Below, piece after piece: positions 1 through 8,133 of a DNA stretch of 64,000 nt. Position 1 is the stretch's first letter. Every line of letters starts with the position of its first letter. The position numbers and the translations under genes were made by a program. Below the pieces are notes generated by a model. That model saw only the letters and a list, made by a program, of their open reading frames with translations, did not search any database and was not told where the DNA came from. Source of the DNA: Streptomyces guryensis. Its GTDB lineage: Bacteria; Actinomycetota; Actinomycetes; Streptomycetales; Streptomycetaceae. The DNA lies in NCBI RefSeq assembly GCF_021261325.1, contig NZ_JAJSBI010000018.1, forward strand, positions 62,001 through 126,000, read 5' to 3'.

Positions 1-2
1 CC

Positions 3-749
3 GGCCTGCCGCTGATCGCGGTGCCCTCCACCTACTCCGGTTCGGAGATGACCCCGGTCTGGGGCCTGACCGAACACGGCGCCAAGCGCACCGGCCGAGA
101 CCCCGTCGTGCTGCCGCGCAGCGTCGTCTACGACCCCGAACTCACCCTCTCCCTCCCCGTCCCGCTCTCCGTCACCAGCGGCATCAACGCGATCGCCCAT
201 GCCGTCGAGGCGCTGTACGCCCCCGACACCTCGCCTCTGGTCGCGCTGATGGCGCAGGAGGGGGTACGGGCCATGGCGGGCGCCCTGCCCGAGGTGGCCG
301 CCGATCCGGGCTCGCTGGAGGCCCGGGGCCGCGCCCTGTACGGCGCCTGGCTGTGCGGCTCCTGTCTCGGCGCCACCACCATGGGCCTGCACCACAAGCT
401 GTGCCACGTCCTCGGCGGCACCTTCGGCCTGCCCCACGCCGAGACCCACACGGTGGTTCTGCCGTACGTCCTGGCGTACAACGCGCCCGCCGTCCCTGAC
501 GCGGCAGCCGCCGTGGCCCGCGCGCTCGACGCGGACGACGCCCCGCACGCCCTGCGGGAGCTGGCCGGGCGTCTCGGCGCACCTCGCTCGCTTGCCGAAC
601 TCGGCCTGAAGGAAGCCGACTTGGCGGTGGCGGCAGCGCAGACCGCGGGCCAGGCCTACGCCAACCCCCGCGAGGTCACGGCCGAAGGGGCGCTCGCCGT
701 GCTGCGGGCGGCGTACGAGGGCGCGGCACCGGAGTTCCCGGCCGCCTGA
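3..749 (+). CDS. Maleylacetate reductase (5'-truncated by window edge)
   Basis: C-terminal two thirds of an iron-containing alcohol dehydrogenase family protein, most like maleylacetate reductase, which reduces maleylacetate to 3-oxoadipate with NAD(P)H in hydroxyquinol and chloroaromatic catabolism. The frame is open from base 3. The GTG at 21 is an internal valine in the conserved stretch IAVPSTYSGSEMT, so the true start lies upstream. The metal-binding segment is visible as SGINAIAHAVEALY (first His ligand) and GLHHKLCHVLGG (further His ligands), as in the family. The next genes form a ring-cleavage operon, which supports an aromatic catabolic role. The upstream partner, perhaps a hydroxyquinol dioxygenase, is outside the window. 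Confidence 0.85.
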   Translation, partial: GLPLIAVPSTYSGSEMTPVWGLTEHGAKRTGRDPVVLPRSVVYDPELTLSLPVPLSVTSGINAIAHAVEALYAPDTSPLVALMAQEGVRAMAGALPEVAADPGSLEARGRALYGAWLCGSCLGATTMGLHHKLCHVLGGTFGLPHAETHTVVLPYVLAYNAPAVPDAAAAVARALDADDAPHALRELAGRLGAPRSLAELGLKEADLAVAAAQTAGQAYANPREVTAEGALAVLRAAYEGAAPEFPAA

Positions 750-809
750 CGCGTAAGGGCCGCCGCCCCGCCGGAGCGGGACGACGGCCGTCGGCCGGAC
801 GGTCGGGGC

Positions 810-1090
810 TCACGCCATCGCCGCTGCGGCCTCCACCTGCTCGGGTGCGTCCTGCGGGGTCTGCGCCGCCGGCTGACGGCGCGGAATGAAGGTGGCGACC
901 AGGAAGGCCAGCAGGGCGGCTCCGGCCCCGATGGCCATGACGACCTTGAAGCCGTTCTCCGGCGGGAGGGCGTGACCGCCGAAGCCGGTGGTCAGCTGGG
1001 CCAGGATGACGCCGGCCAGGGCGCCGGCGAACGAGGTGCCCAGGGACCGCATCAGCGTGTTGAGGCTGTTGGCGGCACCGGTCTGCTGCG
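810..1090 (-). pseudogene. C-terminal remnant of a DHA2-type MFS transporter
   Basis: On the minus strand the last about 90 codons read as the end of an MFS drug exporter: QQTGAANSLNTLMRSLGTS, then two hydrophobic helices and a charged tail ending EQVEAAAAMA. Upstream of QQTGAA the frame stays open to about 1490 but has no transporter character, so the N-terminal part (about 80 percent of a usual 480-residue pump) is missing. The break falls at about 1080-1095. There a C-terminal MarR fragment starts on the opposite strand, so a deletion appears to have removed both N-termini. Confidence 0.75.
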
Positions 1091-1362
1091 GCAGTTGGAG
1101 CAGGCGGGTCATGTCGTCCGGATCGCCGACCCGGACGACCGGCGGGCCCAGCGCGTGCAGATCACCGGCCTCGGCCTGGCGACGGTCGAGCGCATCAGCG
1201 AGGTGAACCGCCGAGGGCTGGAGATGGCACTCGCGGGCTGGTCGGGGGAGGATTCCGGAGCCACTCGGCGCGCTCTTCCACCGGTTGGTGGACGACTTCG
1301 TCGCGCACGCCGAGGATCCGCTGCCGGGACCGGCGGGACGGCCGGGATCGTCGGCCGTGTGA
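1080..1362 (+). pseudogene. C-terminal remnant of a MarR-family regulator, frameshifted
   Basis: The plus strand reads GLLRQLEQAGHVVRIADPDD followed by RRAQRVQITGLGL, the wing and recognition-helix flank of MarR proteins. Near 1250, after AGWSGED, the family-like sequence moves to another frame (GALFHRLVDDF) and ends at a TGA at 1360-1362. The N-terminal half is absent. MarR regulators commonly lie divergent from the MFS pump they control, which matches the adjacent MFS remnant. Not functional as it stands. Confidence 0.7.
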
Positions 1363-1446
1363 CCGGCCCCGTGCGCTCCCGGGGCTTCTTGTCGCCTGCG
1401 GAAGGGGTGTCGGGGTGTCAAGCATGTGCGCAATGTGGCGGACAGA

Positions 1447-1480
1447 ATTGTTGACAATCTTGTTTGGTTGGATTTAGGTT
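1447..1480 (+). promoter_or_regulatory. Promoter and overlapping GntR-type operator
   Basis: TTGACA (1451-1456) and TAGGTT (1475-1480) are separated by 18 bp and resemble a sigma-70-type promoter. The inverted repeat ATTGT-TG-ACAAT (1447-1458) overlaps the -35 box and fits the TNGT..ACNA pattern of GntR/FCD operators. It lies about 50 bp upstream of the GntR start, suggesting autoregulation. The site is seen; the binding is inferred. Confidence 0.5.
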
Positions 1481-1509
1481 CGAAGGGCACTCACTCAGGG
1501 AGGGCGACG

Positions 1510-2160
1510 ATGCCGGAAGAAGCCCGTCCGGGCACCGGGGAGCAGGCCAAACAGCATGCGCTCGCGCAACTGCGGCACGCGATCCTGCACGGCGAGATGG
1601 CACCGGCACAGCGGCTGGTGGAGAACGAGCTCGCCGAGCAGTTCGGTGTGACACGGGCCAGCATTCGCGCGGCACTCATCGATCTGGAGGCACAGGGTCT
1701 CGTCGAGCGGATCCGCAACCGCGGCTCGCGGGTGCGGGTGGTGACCGTGGAGGAAGCGGTCGCCATCACCGAGTGCCGGATGGTCCTGGAAGGGCTGTGC
1801 GCGGCGAAGGCCGCCGTCGCCGCCGGCGACGAGCAGCTCGCCGAGCTGACGGAGCTGGGCACGGCGATGACCAAGGCCGTGGCCGACGGTGAGCCGGTGA
1901 CCTACTCCGAGCTCAACCAGGAGCTGCACGCGAAGGTGCGCGAGTTCTCCGGCCAGCAGACGGCCGTGGACCTGCTCGAACGCCTCAACGCCCAACTGGT
2001 GCGCCACCGCTTCCAGTTGGCACTGCGGCCGGGGCGTCCGCAGCACTCCCTGAACGAGCATCTGGTGATGATCGAGGCGATCAGGGCCAGGGACCCGCAG
2101 GCGGCCGAGGCGGCCGTCCGTGCCCACCTCACCAGCGTGATCGAGGCGCTGAGCGACTGA
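1510..2160 (+). CDS. GntR/FCD-family transcriptional regulator of the gal-type operon
   Basis: A 216-residue FadR-subfamily regulator. An N-terminal winged helix (about residues 12-80, including RLVENELAEQFGVTRASIRA) is followed by an all-helical FCD ligand domain. That domain carries the usual metal-site histidines in ELHAKV, NEHLVMIEAI and RAHLTSVIEAL. The ATG at 1510 is chosen because GGGAGG at 1498-1503 precedes it; the upstream start at 1426 has no such site and would run through the promoter. It is co-oriented with galB 60 bp downstream. FCD regulators usually sense small organic acids, so a pathway intermediate is a plausible effector. Confidence 0.85.
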   Translation: MPEEARPGTGEQAKQHALAQLRHAILHGEMAPAQRLVENELAEQFGVTRASIRAALIDLEAQGLVERIRNRGSRVRVVTVEEAVAITECRMVLEGLCAAKAAVAAGDEQLAELTELGTAMTKAVADGEPVTYSELNQELHAKVREFSGQQTAVDLLERLNAQLVRHRFQLALRPGRPQHSLNEHLVMIEAIRARDPQAAEAAVRAHLTSVIEALSD

Positions 2161-2220
2161 CGGCCGCGCGGCCGGGAGCCGCTGACGGGGTGGGCGCCCA
2201 CTGTCACCAAGGAGATGAGC

Positions 2221-2970
2221 ATGACCCAGGCCAACGCGCCCGCCTCCCCACGATCCACCCTCGTCGTCACGGCGCATGCCGGGGACTTCGTGTGGCGGGC
2301 GGGCGGCGCCATCGCCCTGGCCGCCGCCCGCGGGGAGAAGGTCACCATCGCCTGTCTGACCTTCGGCGAGCGCGGCGAGTCCGCCAAGGCGTGGCGCGAG
2401 GGAAAGAAGCTGGACGAGATCAAGGCGATACGGCGGGACGAGGCCGAGCGTGCCGCCGCCACCCTCGGCGCCGAGGTCCGGTTCTTCGACGCCGGCGACT
2501 ACCCGCTCGTAGCCGGCTCCGAACTTACGGACCAACTCGTCACCGTCTATCGCGAGACCCAGCCGGACGTGGTGCTCACCCACCCGGTCGAGGACCCGTA
2601 CAACGGCGACCATCCGGCCGCCAACCGCATGGCGCTTCAGGCCCGCATCCTGGCCCAGTCCATCGGCTACCCGGGCGAGGGCGACATCATCGGCGCCCCG
2701 CCGGTCTTCTACTTCGAGCCGCACCAGCCCGAGATGAGCGGCTTCAGGCCCGAGGTCCTCCTCGACATCACCGAGGTGTGGGACACCAAGCGCAAGGCCA
2801 TGGAGTGCCTGGCCGCCCAGCAGCACCTGTGGGCGTACTACACCGACCTCGCGGTCCGCCGCGGCGTCCAGCTCAAACGGAACGCCGGCCCCAACCTGGG
2901 CCTCGCGCACAACACCATGGCCGAGGCGTACATGCGACCGTTCCCGCAGATCGCCAAGGAGCTGGCATGA
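2221..2970 (+). CDS. galB: 4-oxalomesaconate hydratase, PIG-L/LmbE type
   Basis: A 249-residue protein of the PIG-L (LmbE) metal-dependent superfamily, closely resembling the GalB hydratase of pseudomonads. Shared features are TAHAGDFVWRAGGAIA near the N-terminus, CLTFGERGESAKAWR, HPVEDPYNGDHPAA, FEPHQPEM and HLWAYYTDLAVRRG. GalB adds water to 4-oxalomesaconate to give 4-carboxy-4-hydroxy-2-oxoadipate, the aldolase substrate made by the next gene's pathway step. AAGGAG at 2209-2214 sits 6 nt before the ATG at 2221, so I prefer it to the ATG at 2215, which directly abuts the ribosome site. Its stop overlaps the galC start (ATGA). Confidence 0.9.
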   Translation: MTQANAPASPRSTLVVTAHAGDFVWRAGGAIALAAARGEKVTIACLTFGERGESAKAWREGKKLDEIKAIRRDEAERAAATLGAEVRFFDAGDYPLVAGSELTDQLVTVYRETQPDVVLTHPVEDPYNGDHPAANRMALQARILAQSIGYPGEGDIIGAPPVFYFEPHQPEMSGFRPEVLLDITEVWDTKRKAMECLAAQQHLWAYYTDLAVRRGVQLKRNAGPNLGLAHNTMAEAYMRPFPQIAKELA

Positions 2971-3671
2971 GCGGCGTGATCGTCACCAACCCGCCGAAGG
3001 CCGACCTGAAGGATGTCGAGGCGCTCGCCGGCTTCGGGGTGGCCACCGTCAGCGAGGCAATGGGCCGGACCGGCCTGCTGGGCCCGGAGATCCGACCCGT
3101 CCAGCAGGGCGTACGAGTCGCGGGTACGGCCGTGACCGTGCTCAGCTGGCCAGGCGACAACCTCATGATCCACGCGGCCGTCGAGCAGTGCGGCCACGGC
3201 GACATCCTCGTCGTCACCACCAACTCGCCCTGCACGGACGGCCTGTTCGGCGAGCTGTTCGCGACCGCCCTGAAGCAGCGCGGCGTGCGCGGTGTCGTCC
3301 TCGGCACCGGCATCCGAGACACCCAGGAGCTGCGGGAGATGGGCTTCGCCGCCTGGTCCCGGGCCGTCTCCTCGCAGGGCACGGTCAAGGCCACCGGCGG
3401 TTCGGTCAATGTGCCGATCGCCATCGACGGCCAGGTGATCCGCCCCGGGGACGTGATCCTCGCCGACGACGACGGCGTCGTGGTCGTACCCCGTCAGCGT
3501 GCCCGCGAGACGGTCGAGAACGCGGAGGCCCGCGAGGCCAAGGAGGCCGCCACCCGCGCAGCCTTCCTCGACGGTCAACTCGGCCTGGACCGCTACGGGT
3601 TGAGGGACACCCTCAGGCGGCTCGGCGTCGAGTACCGGACGTACGAGGAGTACGCGGGGGAGCGGCCGTGA
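2967..3671 (+). CDS. galC: 4-carboxy-4-hydroxy-2-oxoadipate aldolase (HMG/CHA aldolase)
   Basis: A 234-residue RraA-like fold class II aldolase that splits 4-carboxy-4-hydroxy-2-oxoadipate to pyruvate and oxaloacetate. Family landmarks are GVATVSEAMGRTGLLGPEIRP at the N-terminus, DNLMIHAAVEQCGHGDILV, GVVLGTGIRDTQELREMGF (the Rxx[D/E] metal and substrate site) and GDVILADDDGVVVVPR. The ATG at 2967 overlaps the galB TGA, and the stop at 3669-3671 overlaps the GTG of galD, so translation is probably coupled across all three genes. About 235 residues is the normal family length. HMG and CHA aldolase activities cannot be separated by sequence, but the neighbours favour CHA. Confidence 0.9.
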   Translation: MSGVIVTNPPKADLKDVEALAGFGVATVSEAMGRTGLLGPEIRPVQQGVRVAGTAVTVLSWPGDNLMIHAAVEQCGHGDILVVTTNSPCTDGLFGELFATALKQRGVRGVVLGTGIRDTQELREMGFAAWSRAVSSQGTVKATGGSVNVPIAIDGQVIRPGDVILADDDGVVVVPRQRARETVENAEAREAKEAATRAAFLDGQLGLDRYGLRDTLRRLGVEYRTYEEYAGERP

Positions 3672-4780
3672 CCGGCGGGCCGGAGGGTGTGCGCTGTCTG
3701 CTGATGCGGGGCGGCACCTCCAAGGGCGCCTACTTCCTGGCCGACGACCTCCCCACCGAACCGGCCTCGCGCGACGCGCTGTTGCTGCGCATCATGGGCA
3801 GCCCCGACGAGCGGCAGATCGACGGCCTGGGCGGCGCGCACCCGCTCACCAGCAAGGTGGCCGTGGTATCGGTCTCGGCCGATCCGCGCGCCGACGTCGA
3901 CTACCTCTTCCTCCAAGTCGCCGTCGGCCGAGCCGAGGTGAGTGCCCGTCAGAACTGCGGGAACATCCTCGCCGGCATCGGCCCGTTCGCCGTCGAGCGA
4001 GGTCTGGTGACGGCGGGGGAGGAGGAGACCTCCGTCCGCATCCGCATGGTCAACACCGGCGACTTCGCCACGGCGACCGTCCCGACCCCCGGCGGTCGCG
4101 TCGACTACAGGGGAGACGCCGAGATCTCCGGTGTGCCGGGGACGGCGGCGCCCGTGGTCATCGAGTTCCCGGGCGGGACAGGGAAGTTGCTGCCCACCGG
4201 CAAGGCCCGTGACGACATCGACGGCACCCCTGTGACCTGCGTGGACAACGGCATGCCGACGGTGCTCATCGCGGCCTCCTGCCTGAAGGTCACGGGCTAC
4301 GAGTCGCCCAAGGATCTGGAGGAGGACGTCGTGCTCGCCGACCGGTTGCGTGAAATCCGCCTGGGCGCTGGCCGGCTGATGGGCCTCGGCGACGTCTCGG
4401 ACGCCACCGTGCCCAAGCTGACGCTGCTCGCCCGACCCCGCGACGGCGGCGCGATCTCCACCCGCACCTTCATTCCGGTGCGCTGCCACACGTCGATCGG
4501 CGTGCTCGGCGCGGCCAGTGTGGCCGCCGGCCTGCGGATCGAGGGCGGGGTGGGCGCGGAACTCGCACGGCTCGACGCCGGCAGCGAGCGTATCCGTATC
4601 GAACACCCCACCGGATTCCTGGACATCGAAAGCAGCCTCGCCACCGCTCGCGACGGCCTGCCCGTCGCCCGCCGCACCGCCGTGGTCCGCACGGCCCGCA
4701 AGATCCTCGACGGGACCGTCTTCCCGCGGTCCGCCGAGACGGCACCGATTCCCCCGCACGCCCGAGGAGGCCACCGATGA
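3668..4780 (+). CDS. galD: 4-oxalomesaconate tautomerase, PrpF family
   Basis: A 370-residue PrpF/AcnD-accessory family isomerase matching GalD, which interconverts the keto and enol forms of 4-oxalomesaconate before hydration by GalB. The start region reads VRCLLMRGGTSKGAYFLADD, typical of the family. ARQNCGNILAGIGPFAVERG carries the catalytic cysteine of the first half and DNGMPTVLIAASCL of the second. The start is GTG at 3668, inside the galC stop (GTGA); an open frame upstream of it overlaps galC and is a shadow. The stop overlaps the ATG of the dioxygenase gene (ATGA at 4777). Confidence 0.88.
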   Translation: MTGGPEGVRCLLMRGGTSKGAYFLADDLPTEPASRDALLLRIMGSPDERQIDGLGGAHPLTSKVAVVSVSADPRADVDYLFLQVAVGRAEVSARQNCGNILAGIGPFAVERGLVTAGEEETSVRIRMVNTGDFATATVPTPGGRVDYRGDAEISGVPGTAAPVVIEFPGGTGKLLPTGKARDDIDGTPVTCVDNGMPTVLIAASCLKVTGYESPKDLEEDVVLADRLREIRLGAGRLMGLGDVSDATVPKLTLLARPRDGGAISTRTFIPVRCHTSIGVLGAASVAAGLRIEGGVGAELARLDAGSERIRIEHPTGFLDIESSLATARDGLPVARRTAVVRTARKILDGTVFPRSAETAPIPPHARGGHR

Positions 4781-5727
4781 CCCCGCCGCTCGGCGACATC
4801 GCCCACGTCGGCCACGCCCAGCTCTTCACCCCGGACCTGGACGCCAGCGTCACCTTCTTCACCGACTACCTCGGCCTCACGGTCAACGGGCAGGACGGCG
4901 ACACGGTCTATCTGCGGACCTTCGACGACTACGAGCACCACAGCCTCGTCCTCACCGCCCGCGAACAGCCCGGTCTCGGCCGGCTCGCCCTGCGCACCTC
5001 CAGCGAGCAGGCCCTGCATCGCCGTATCGAAGCGATCGAGGAGGCGGGCGGCTCCGGCAAGTGGGTCGAGGACGAACCCGGCCTCGGCCGGCTGTACTTG
5101 ACGACCGATCCGGACGGCCACGAGCATGCCTTGTACTGGGAGAGCGAGTACTACCGTGCCCCCGAGGAACTGCGGCCTGCCCTGAAGAACCAACCGCAGG
5201 CCAAGCCCAACCGGGGCGTCGGAGTGCGGCGACTGGACCACATCAACTTCCTCGCGGCGGACGTGCTCGCCGGCGCCGAGTTTCAGGAACATGCGCTCGG
5301 TGCCCGGCCCACGGAGCAAATCCGGCTCGACTCGGGCCGGATCGCGGCGCGCTGGCTGACGTACACGAACAAGTCGTACGACGTCGTCTACACCGAGGAC
5401 TGGACCGGTTCGACCGGCCGGCTGCACCACATCGCGTTCGCGACCGACACCCGTGAGGACATCCTGCGTGCCGCCGATCTCGCCATCGACACCGGCGTGT
5501 TCATCGAGACGGGTCCGCACAAGCACGCCATCCAGCAGACGTTCTTCCTGTACGTCTACGAGCCGGGCGGCAACCGCATCGAGCTGTGCAACCCGCTCAC
5601 CCGCCTCGTCCTGGCGCCCGACTGGCCGCTGATCACCTGGACCGAGGAGGAGCGCAAGAAGGGGCAGGCCTGGGGGCTGAAGACCATCGAGTCGTTCCAC
5701 ACACACGGGACGCCGCCGGTCGCCTGA
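4777..5727 (+). CDS. VOC-fold extradiol ring-cleavage dioxygenase
   Basis: A 316-residue type I extradiol dioxygenase built of two VOC modules. The metal triad is intact: His155 (RRLDHINF), His218 (LHHIAF) and Glu269 (GNRIEL), with spacing like catechol 2,3-dioxygenase XylE (153/214/265). The second-shell residues His250 and Tyr259 align with XylE His246 and Tyr255. It is the last gene of the galBCD operon and overlaps galD by 4 nt, so it probably makes the ring-opened substrate for that pathway, cleaving gallate or a similar trihydroxy aromatic acid. Known gallate dioxygenases are of the unrelated LigB type, so the substrate is inference. Catechol-like substrates are the alternative. Confidence 0.85.
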   Translation: MTPPLGDIAHVGHAQLFTPDLDASVTFFTDYLGLTVNGQDGDTVYLRTFDDYEHHSLVLTAREQPGLGRLALRTSSEQALHRRIEAIEEAGGSGKWVEDEPGLGRLYLTTDPDGHEHALYWESEYYRAPEELRPALKNQPQAKPNRGVGVRRLDHINFLAADVLAGAEFQEHALGARPTEQIRLDSGRIAARWLTYTNKSYDVVYTEDWTGSTGRLHHIAFATDTREDILRAADLAIDTGVFIETGPHKHAIQQTFFLYVYEPGGNRIELCNPLTRLVLAPDWPLITWTEEERKKGQAWGLKTIESFHTHGTPPVA

Positions 5728-5857
5728 CAGCCTTGCCGCCTCACCGCGATCGGCATGGTCGCATTCGGCCGACGGGCGGCCTTCCGGGGCTGTGTCGTCC
5801 TCTGCGCCAGCCGCCGCAGCGGATGCGGGGGTCGGCGTCCGGCGGCACCCTCGGAGT

Positions 5858-6643
5858 ATGAGCGAGCGGTGGGATGTCCGCCGTGCGGGGCCGGAGCAGG
5901 CGCCGCACCGGGTGCTGATGATTCCGGGCGGGCTGTGCTCGACCGAGTTCTACGCCGATGTGATGGCCGAGCCGGCGCTGGCGGAACTGGGGCTGGTCGC
6001 CGTCACGATGCCAGGATTCGGCGGGACCACGGCGCCCGAGGACGTGAGCATGGAGCACTACGCCCGGCTGATGGCGGACTTCGCCGCCGAATCGGGCTGC
6101 GACGTGGCCGTCGGGCACAGCCTCGGCGCGAACGTCCTGATCGAGATGGCGGCGGCAGGCCTGTTCCACGGGCCGCTGGTGCTGCTGTCGCCGACCTTCT
6201 CGCGCGGCGACGAGGCGAAGTTCCTGTCGGTGATGAACGCCCTCGGGCGGGTGCCCGGTCTCGGCATCGCGGCCTGGACCGGCATGCTGAAGATGCTGCC
6301 GAAGGCCATGAAGCGCGAAATGCCCGCACACCGGGCCGACGTGCTGGCGGCGGACATGGCCGACAACGACCCGGCCACCTGCCGCCGCATCGTGCGGCGC
6401 TACTACGAATACCTGGACCGGTATCCGGCACTGGTCCCACGGCTGTGCGAGGCCGCCGTCCCGGCCTGGGTGGTGCGCGGCGACCACGACGAGATCGGCC
6501 TGACGGACGTCGAACGGCGGGGCCTGGAGGCCTGCCCGCAGGTCCGGATGGTCACCGGGCCCGACGCCGGGCACGCCGTTCTGGTCGAACAGCCCGCACG
6601 GGTCGCCGACGTGATCGTGGACGCGGCCGCCGCGACCCGCTGA
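5858..6643 (+). CDS. Alpha/beta-hydrolase fold protein
   Basis: A 261-residue alpha/beta hydrolase. Visible are the oxyanion segment LMIPGGLCST (residues 20-29), the nucleophile elbow GHSLGAN with Ser88, the acid in VVRGDHDEIG near residue 210 and the histidine in DAGHAVLVEQP near 236. No signal peptide or membrane segment is seen, so it is cytosolic. The substrate cannot be told. It starts 130 bp after the dioxygenase gene and could be transcribed with it, but no overlap or strong ribosome site ties it to the operon. The ATG at 5858 fits the start of homology; an earlier in-frame ATG at 5792 adds only a low-complexity Ala-rich leader. Confidence 0.75.
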   Translation: MSERWDVRRAGPEQAPHRVLMIPGGLCSTEFYADVMAEPALAELGLVAVTMPGFGGTTAPEDVSMEHYARLMADFAAESGCDVAVGHSLGANVLIEMAAAGLFHGPLVLLSPTFSRGDEAKFLSVMNALGRVPGLGIAAWTGMLKMLPKAMKREMPAHRADVLAADMADNDPATCRRIVRRYYEYLDRYPALVPRLCEAAVPAWVVRGDHDEIGLTDVERRGLEACPQVRMVTGPDAGHAVLVEQPARVADVIVDAAAATR

Positions 6644-6753
6644 ACCCGGCTCGGAGTGGAGGCGCGCGGCCTCAGCAGGCGCCAGCCGCAGCGGACCTGC
6701 CTCGCCCGGCTGTGTCACACGTGGTGGACGCCCGGACCGGGACACTGGGAACC

Positions 6754-8094
6754 ATGCGGGACACACACATGGAAACGACGGCGCGGCCGCGGGCTGTGCT
6801 CGGCGCTCCGTTCACGCGTCGTGCCTGGGCTGAGGCCGCGTATTGTCTGTGTGGCTTTCCGGTCGCCGTCATCGGCTGCGTTCTCGTCGTGGTGCTGCTC
6901 ATGATCGGCAGTGGTTTCACGGTCTCGCTGGTCGGCGCGGTTCTCGGACTACTGCTCGTTGTCACCGCGACCGGGCTCGCCCGTGTCTTCGCCGGGGTGC
7001 ACCGAGGGCTGGCGGCAAGCCTGTTGGGGGAGCGGGTGGCGGCACCGCCGGCGGTTCGACCTCAGGGCAAGGCGTTCACGCGGCTCGACGCGCGGCTGCG
7101 GGACGCCGCCGGGTGGCGCTCGGTGGCGTATGTGCTGGTCAAACTGCCGGTCGCCGCCTTGCAGTTGTACGCCGTGGGCTGGTGGCTCACCGGGCTGGTC
7201 AATCTGTCCGCTCCGCTGCGTTGGGCCGCGTTCGGGCAGCGTCCGCACCCGGGTGCGGAAGGCATGCCGACCATCACACCCGTCCCGGCCGGCGGCGGTG
7301 CCCCGCACAGCACCACCTTCGCGGGGACCTTCGTGGCCGCCGCGATCGGTGCGGCCACGCTGCTCGCGGCGCCGTGGGTCACCCGCGGCATCGTCGCCGT
7401 GGACCGCTGGCTGGTGCGCGCCCTGCTGGGGCCCGGCGAACTCACCCAGCGTGTAAGGGATTTGGAGGAGACCCGCGCCCTCGCCGTCGACGACTCCGCG
7501 GCCCTGCTGCGCAGGCTGGAGCGGGATCTGCACGACGGCGCACAGGTACGGCTCGTCGCGCTGGCCATGAGTCTCGACATGGCGAAGGAGGGGCTCGGCG
7601 CGGACGGCGAACCGGTCGCCGACCCCGGGCGGCTGCGCCGGCTGATCGAGACCGCCCACACCAACGCCATCGAAGCCCTCAGCGAGCTGCGCGACCTGGC
7701 CCGCGGCATCCATCCGCCCGTACTGGACGACGGCCTGCCCGACGCACTCGCCACGCTGGCGGCACGCAGCACCGTAGCGGTGGAGTTGGCCGTGAACATC
7801 CCGGAGCGGCCCACTCCGGCGATCGAGACCATCGCCTACTTCTGCGCGGCCGAGCTGCTCACCAACGTCATCAAGCACAGCGGTGCCCGACGGGCGGTCC
7901 TGCGCGTCATCCAGGAGGAGGGTCTGCTGCGTCTGTGCGTCACGGACGACGGCCGCGGCGGCGCGACGCCCGATGCCGGCAGCGGTCTCACGGGGCTGAT
8001 GCAGCGCGCCCGGACGGTCGACGGCACCCTGCACGTCAGCAGCCCGGAGGGCGGGCCGACGACGGTGACGGTGACCCTGCCGCTGCACGCGTGA
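6754..8094 (+). CDS. NarL-type sensor histidine kinase
   Basis: A 446-residue membrane kinase. Four hydrophobic segments occupy about the first 220 residues, with an extracytoplasmic loop between the third and fourth. A short coiled linker leads to the HisKA_3 dimerisation helix with His260 in LERDLHDGAQVRL. The GHKL ATPase domain follows, with AELLTNVIKHSGARRA (N box), VTDDGRGGA (G1) and GSGLTGLMQRA (G2). The response regulator gene begins 40 bp downstream, so the two form a standard pair. ATG 6754 has GGGA just upstream; ATG 6769 is an alternative. The signal sensed is unknown. Confidence 0.88.
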   Translation: MRDTHMETTARPRAVLGAPFTRRAWAEAAYCLCGFPVAVIGCVLVVVLLMIGSGFTVSLVGAVLGLLLVVTATGLARVFAGVHRGLAASLLGERVAAPPAVRPQGKAFTRLDARLRDAAGWRSVAYVLVKLPVAALQLYAVGWWLTGLVNLSAPLRWAAFGQRPHPGAEGMPTITPVPAGGGAPHSTTFAGTFVAAAIGAATLLAAPWVTRGIVAVDRWLVRALLGPGELTQRVRDLEETRALAVDDSAALLRRLERDLHDGAQVRLVALAMSLDMAKEGLGADGEPVADPGRLRRLIETAHTNAIEALSELRDLARGIHPPVLDDGLPDALATLAARSTVAVELAVNIPERPTPAIETIAYFCAAELLTNVIKHSGARRAVLRVIQEEGLLRLCVTDDGRGGATPDAGSGLTGLMQRARTVDGTLHVSSPEGGPTTVTVTLPLHA

Positions 8095-8133
8095 GCGGCG
8101 AGCGAGAAGTCGAGGGAGTGGGAGCATGCCGGT

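Noticed and set aside
750..808. Hairpin between maleylacetate reductase and the MFS remnant
   Set aside because: Short CCCG/CGGG pairing only; too weak in this GC context to call a terminator.
810..1490. Single 226-residue minus-strand protein
   Set aside because: Only the last 90 residues resemble a protein family. The N-terminal part is antisense to the MarR remnant, so I split it into two remnants.
1495..2910. Long 471-codon minus-strand open frame
   Set aside because: It lies antisense to the GntR and galB genes, which have clear domains. Its composition (Gly/Arg/Gln-rich, no domain) is that of a GC-rich shadow.
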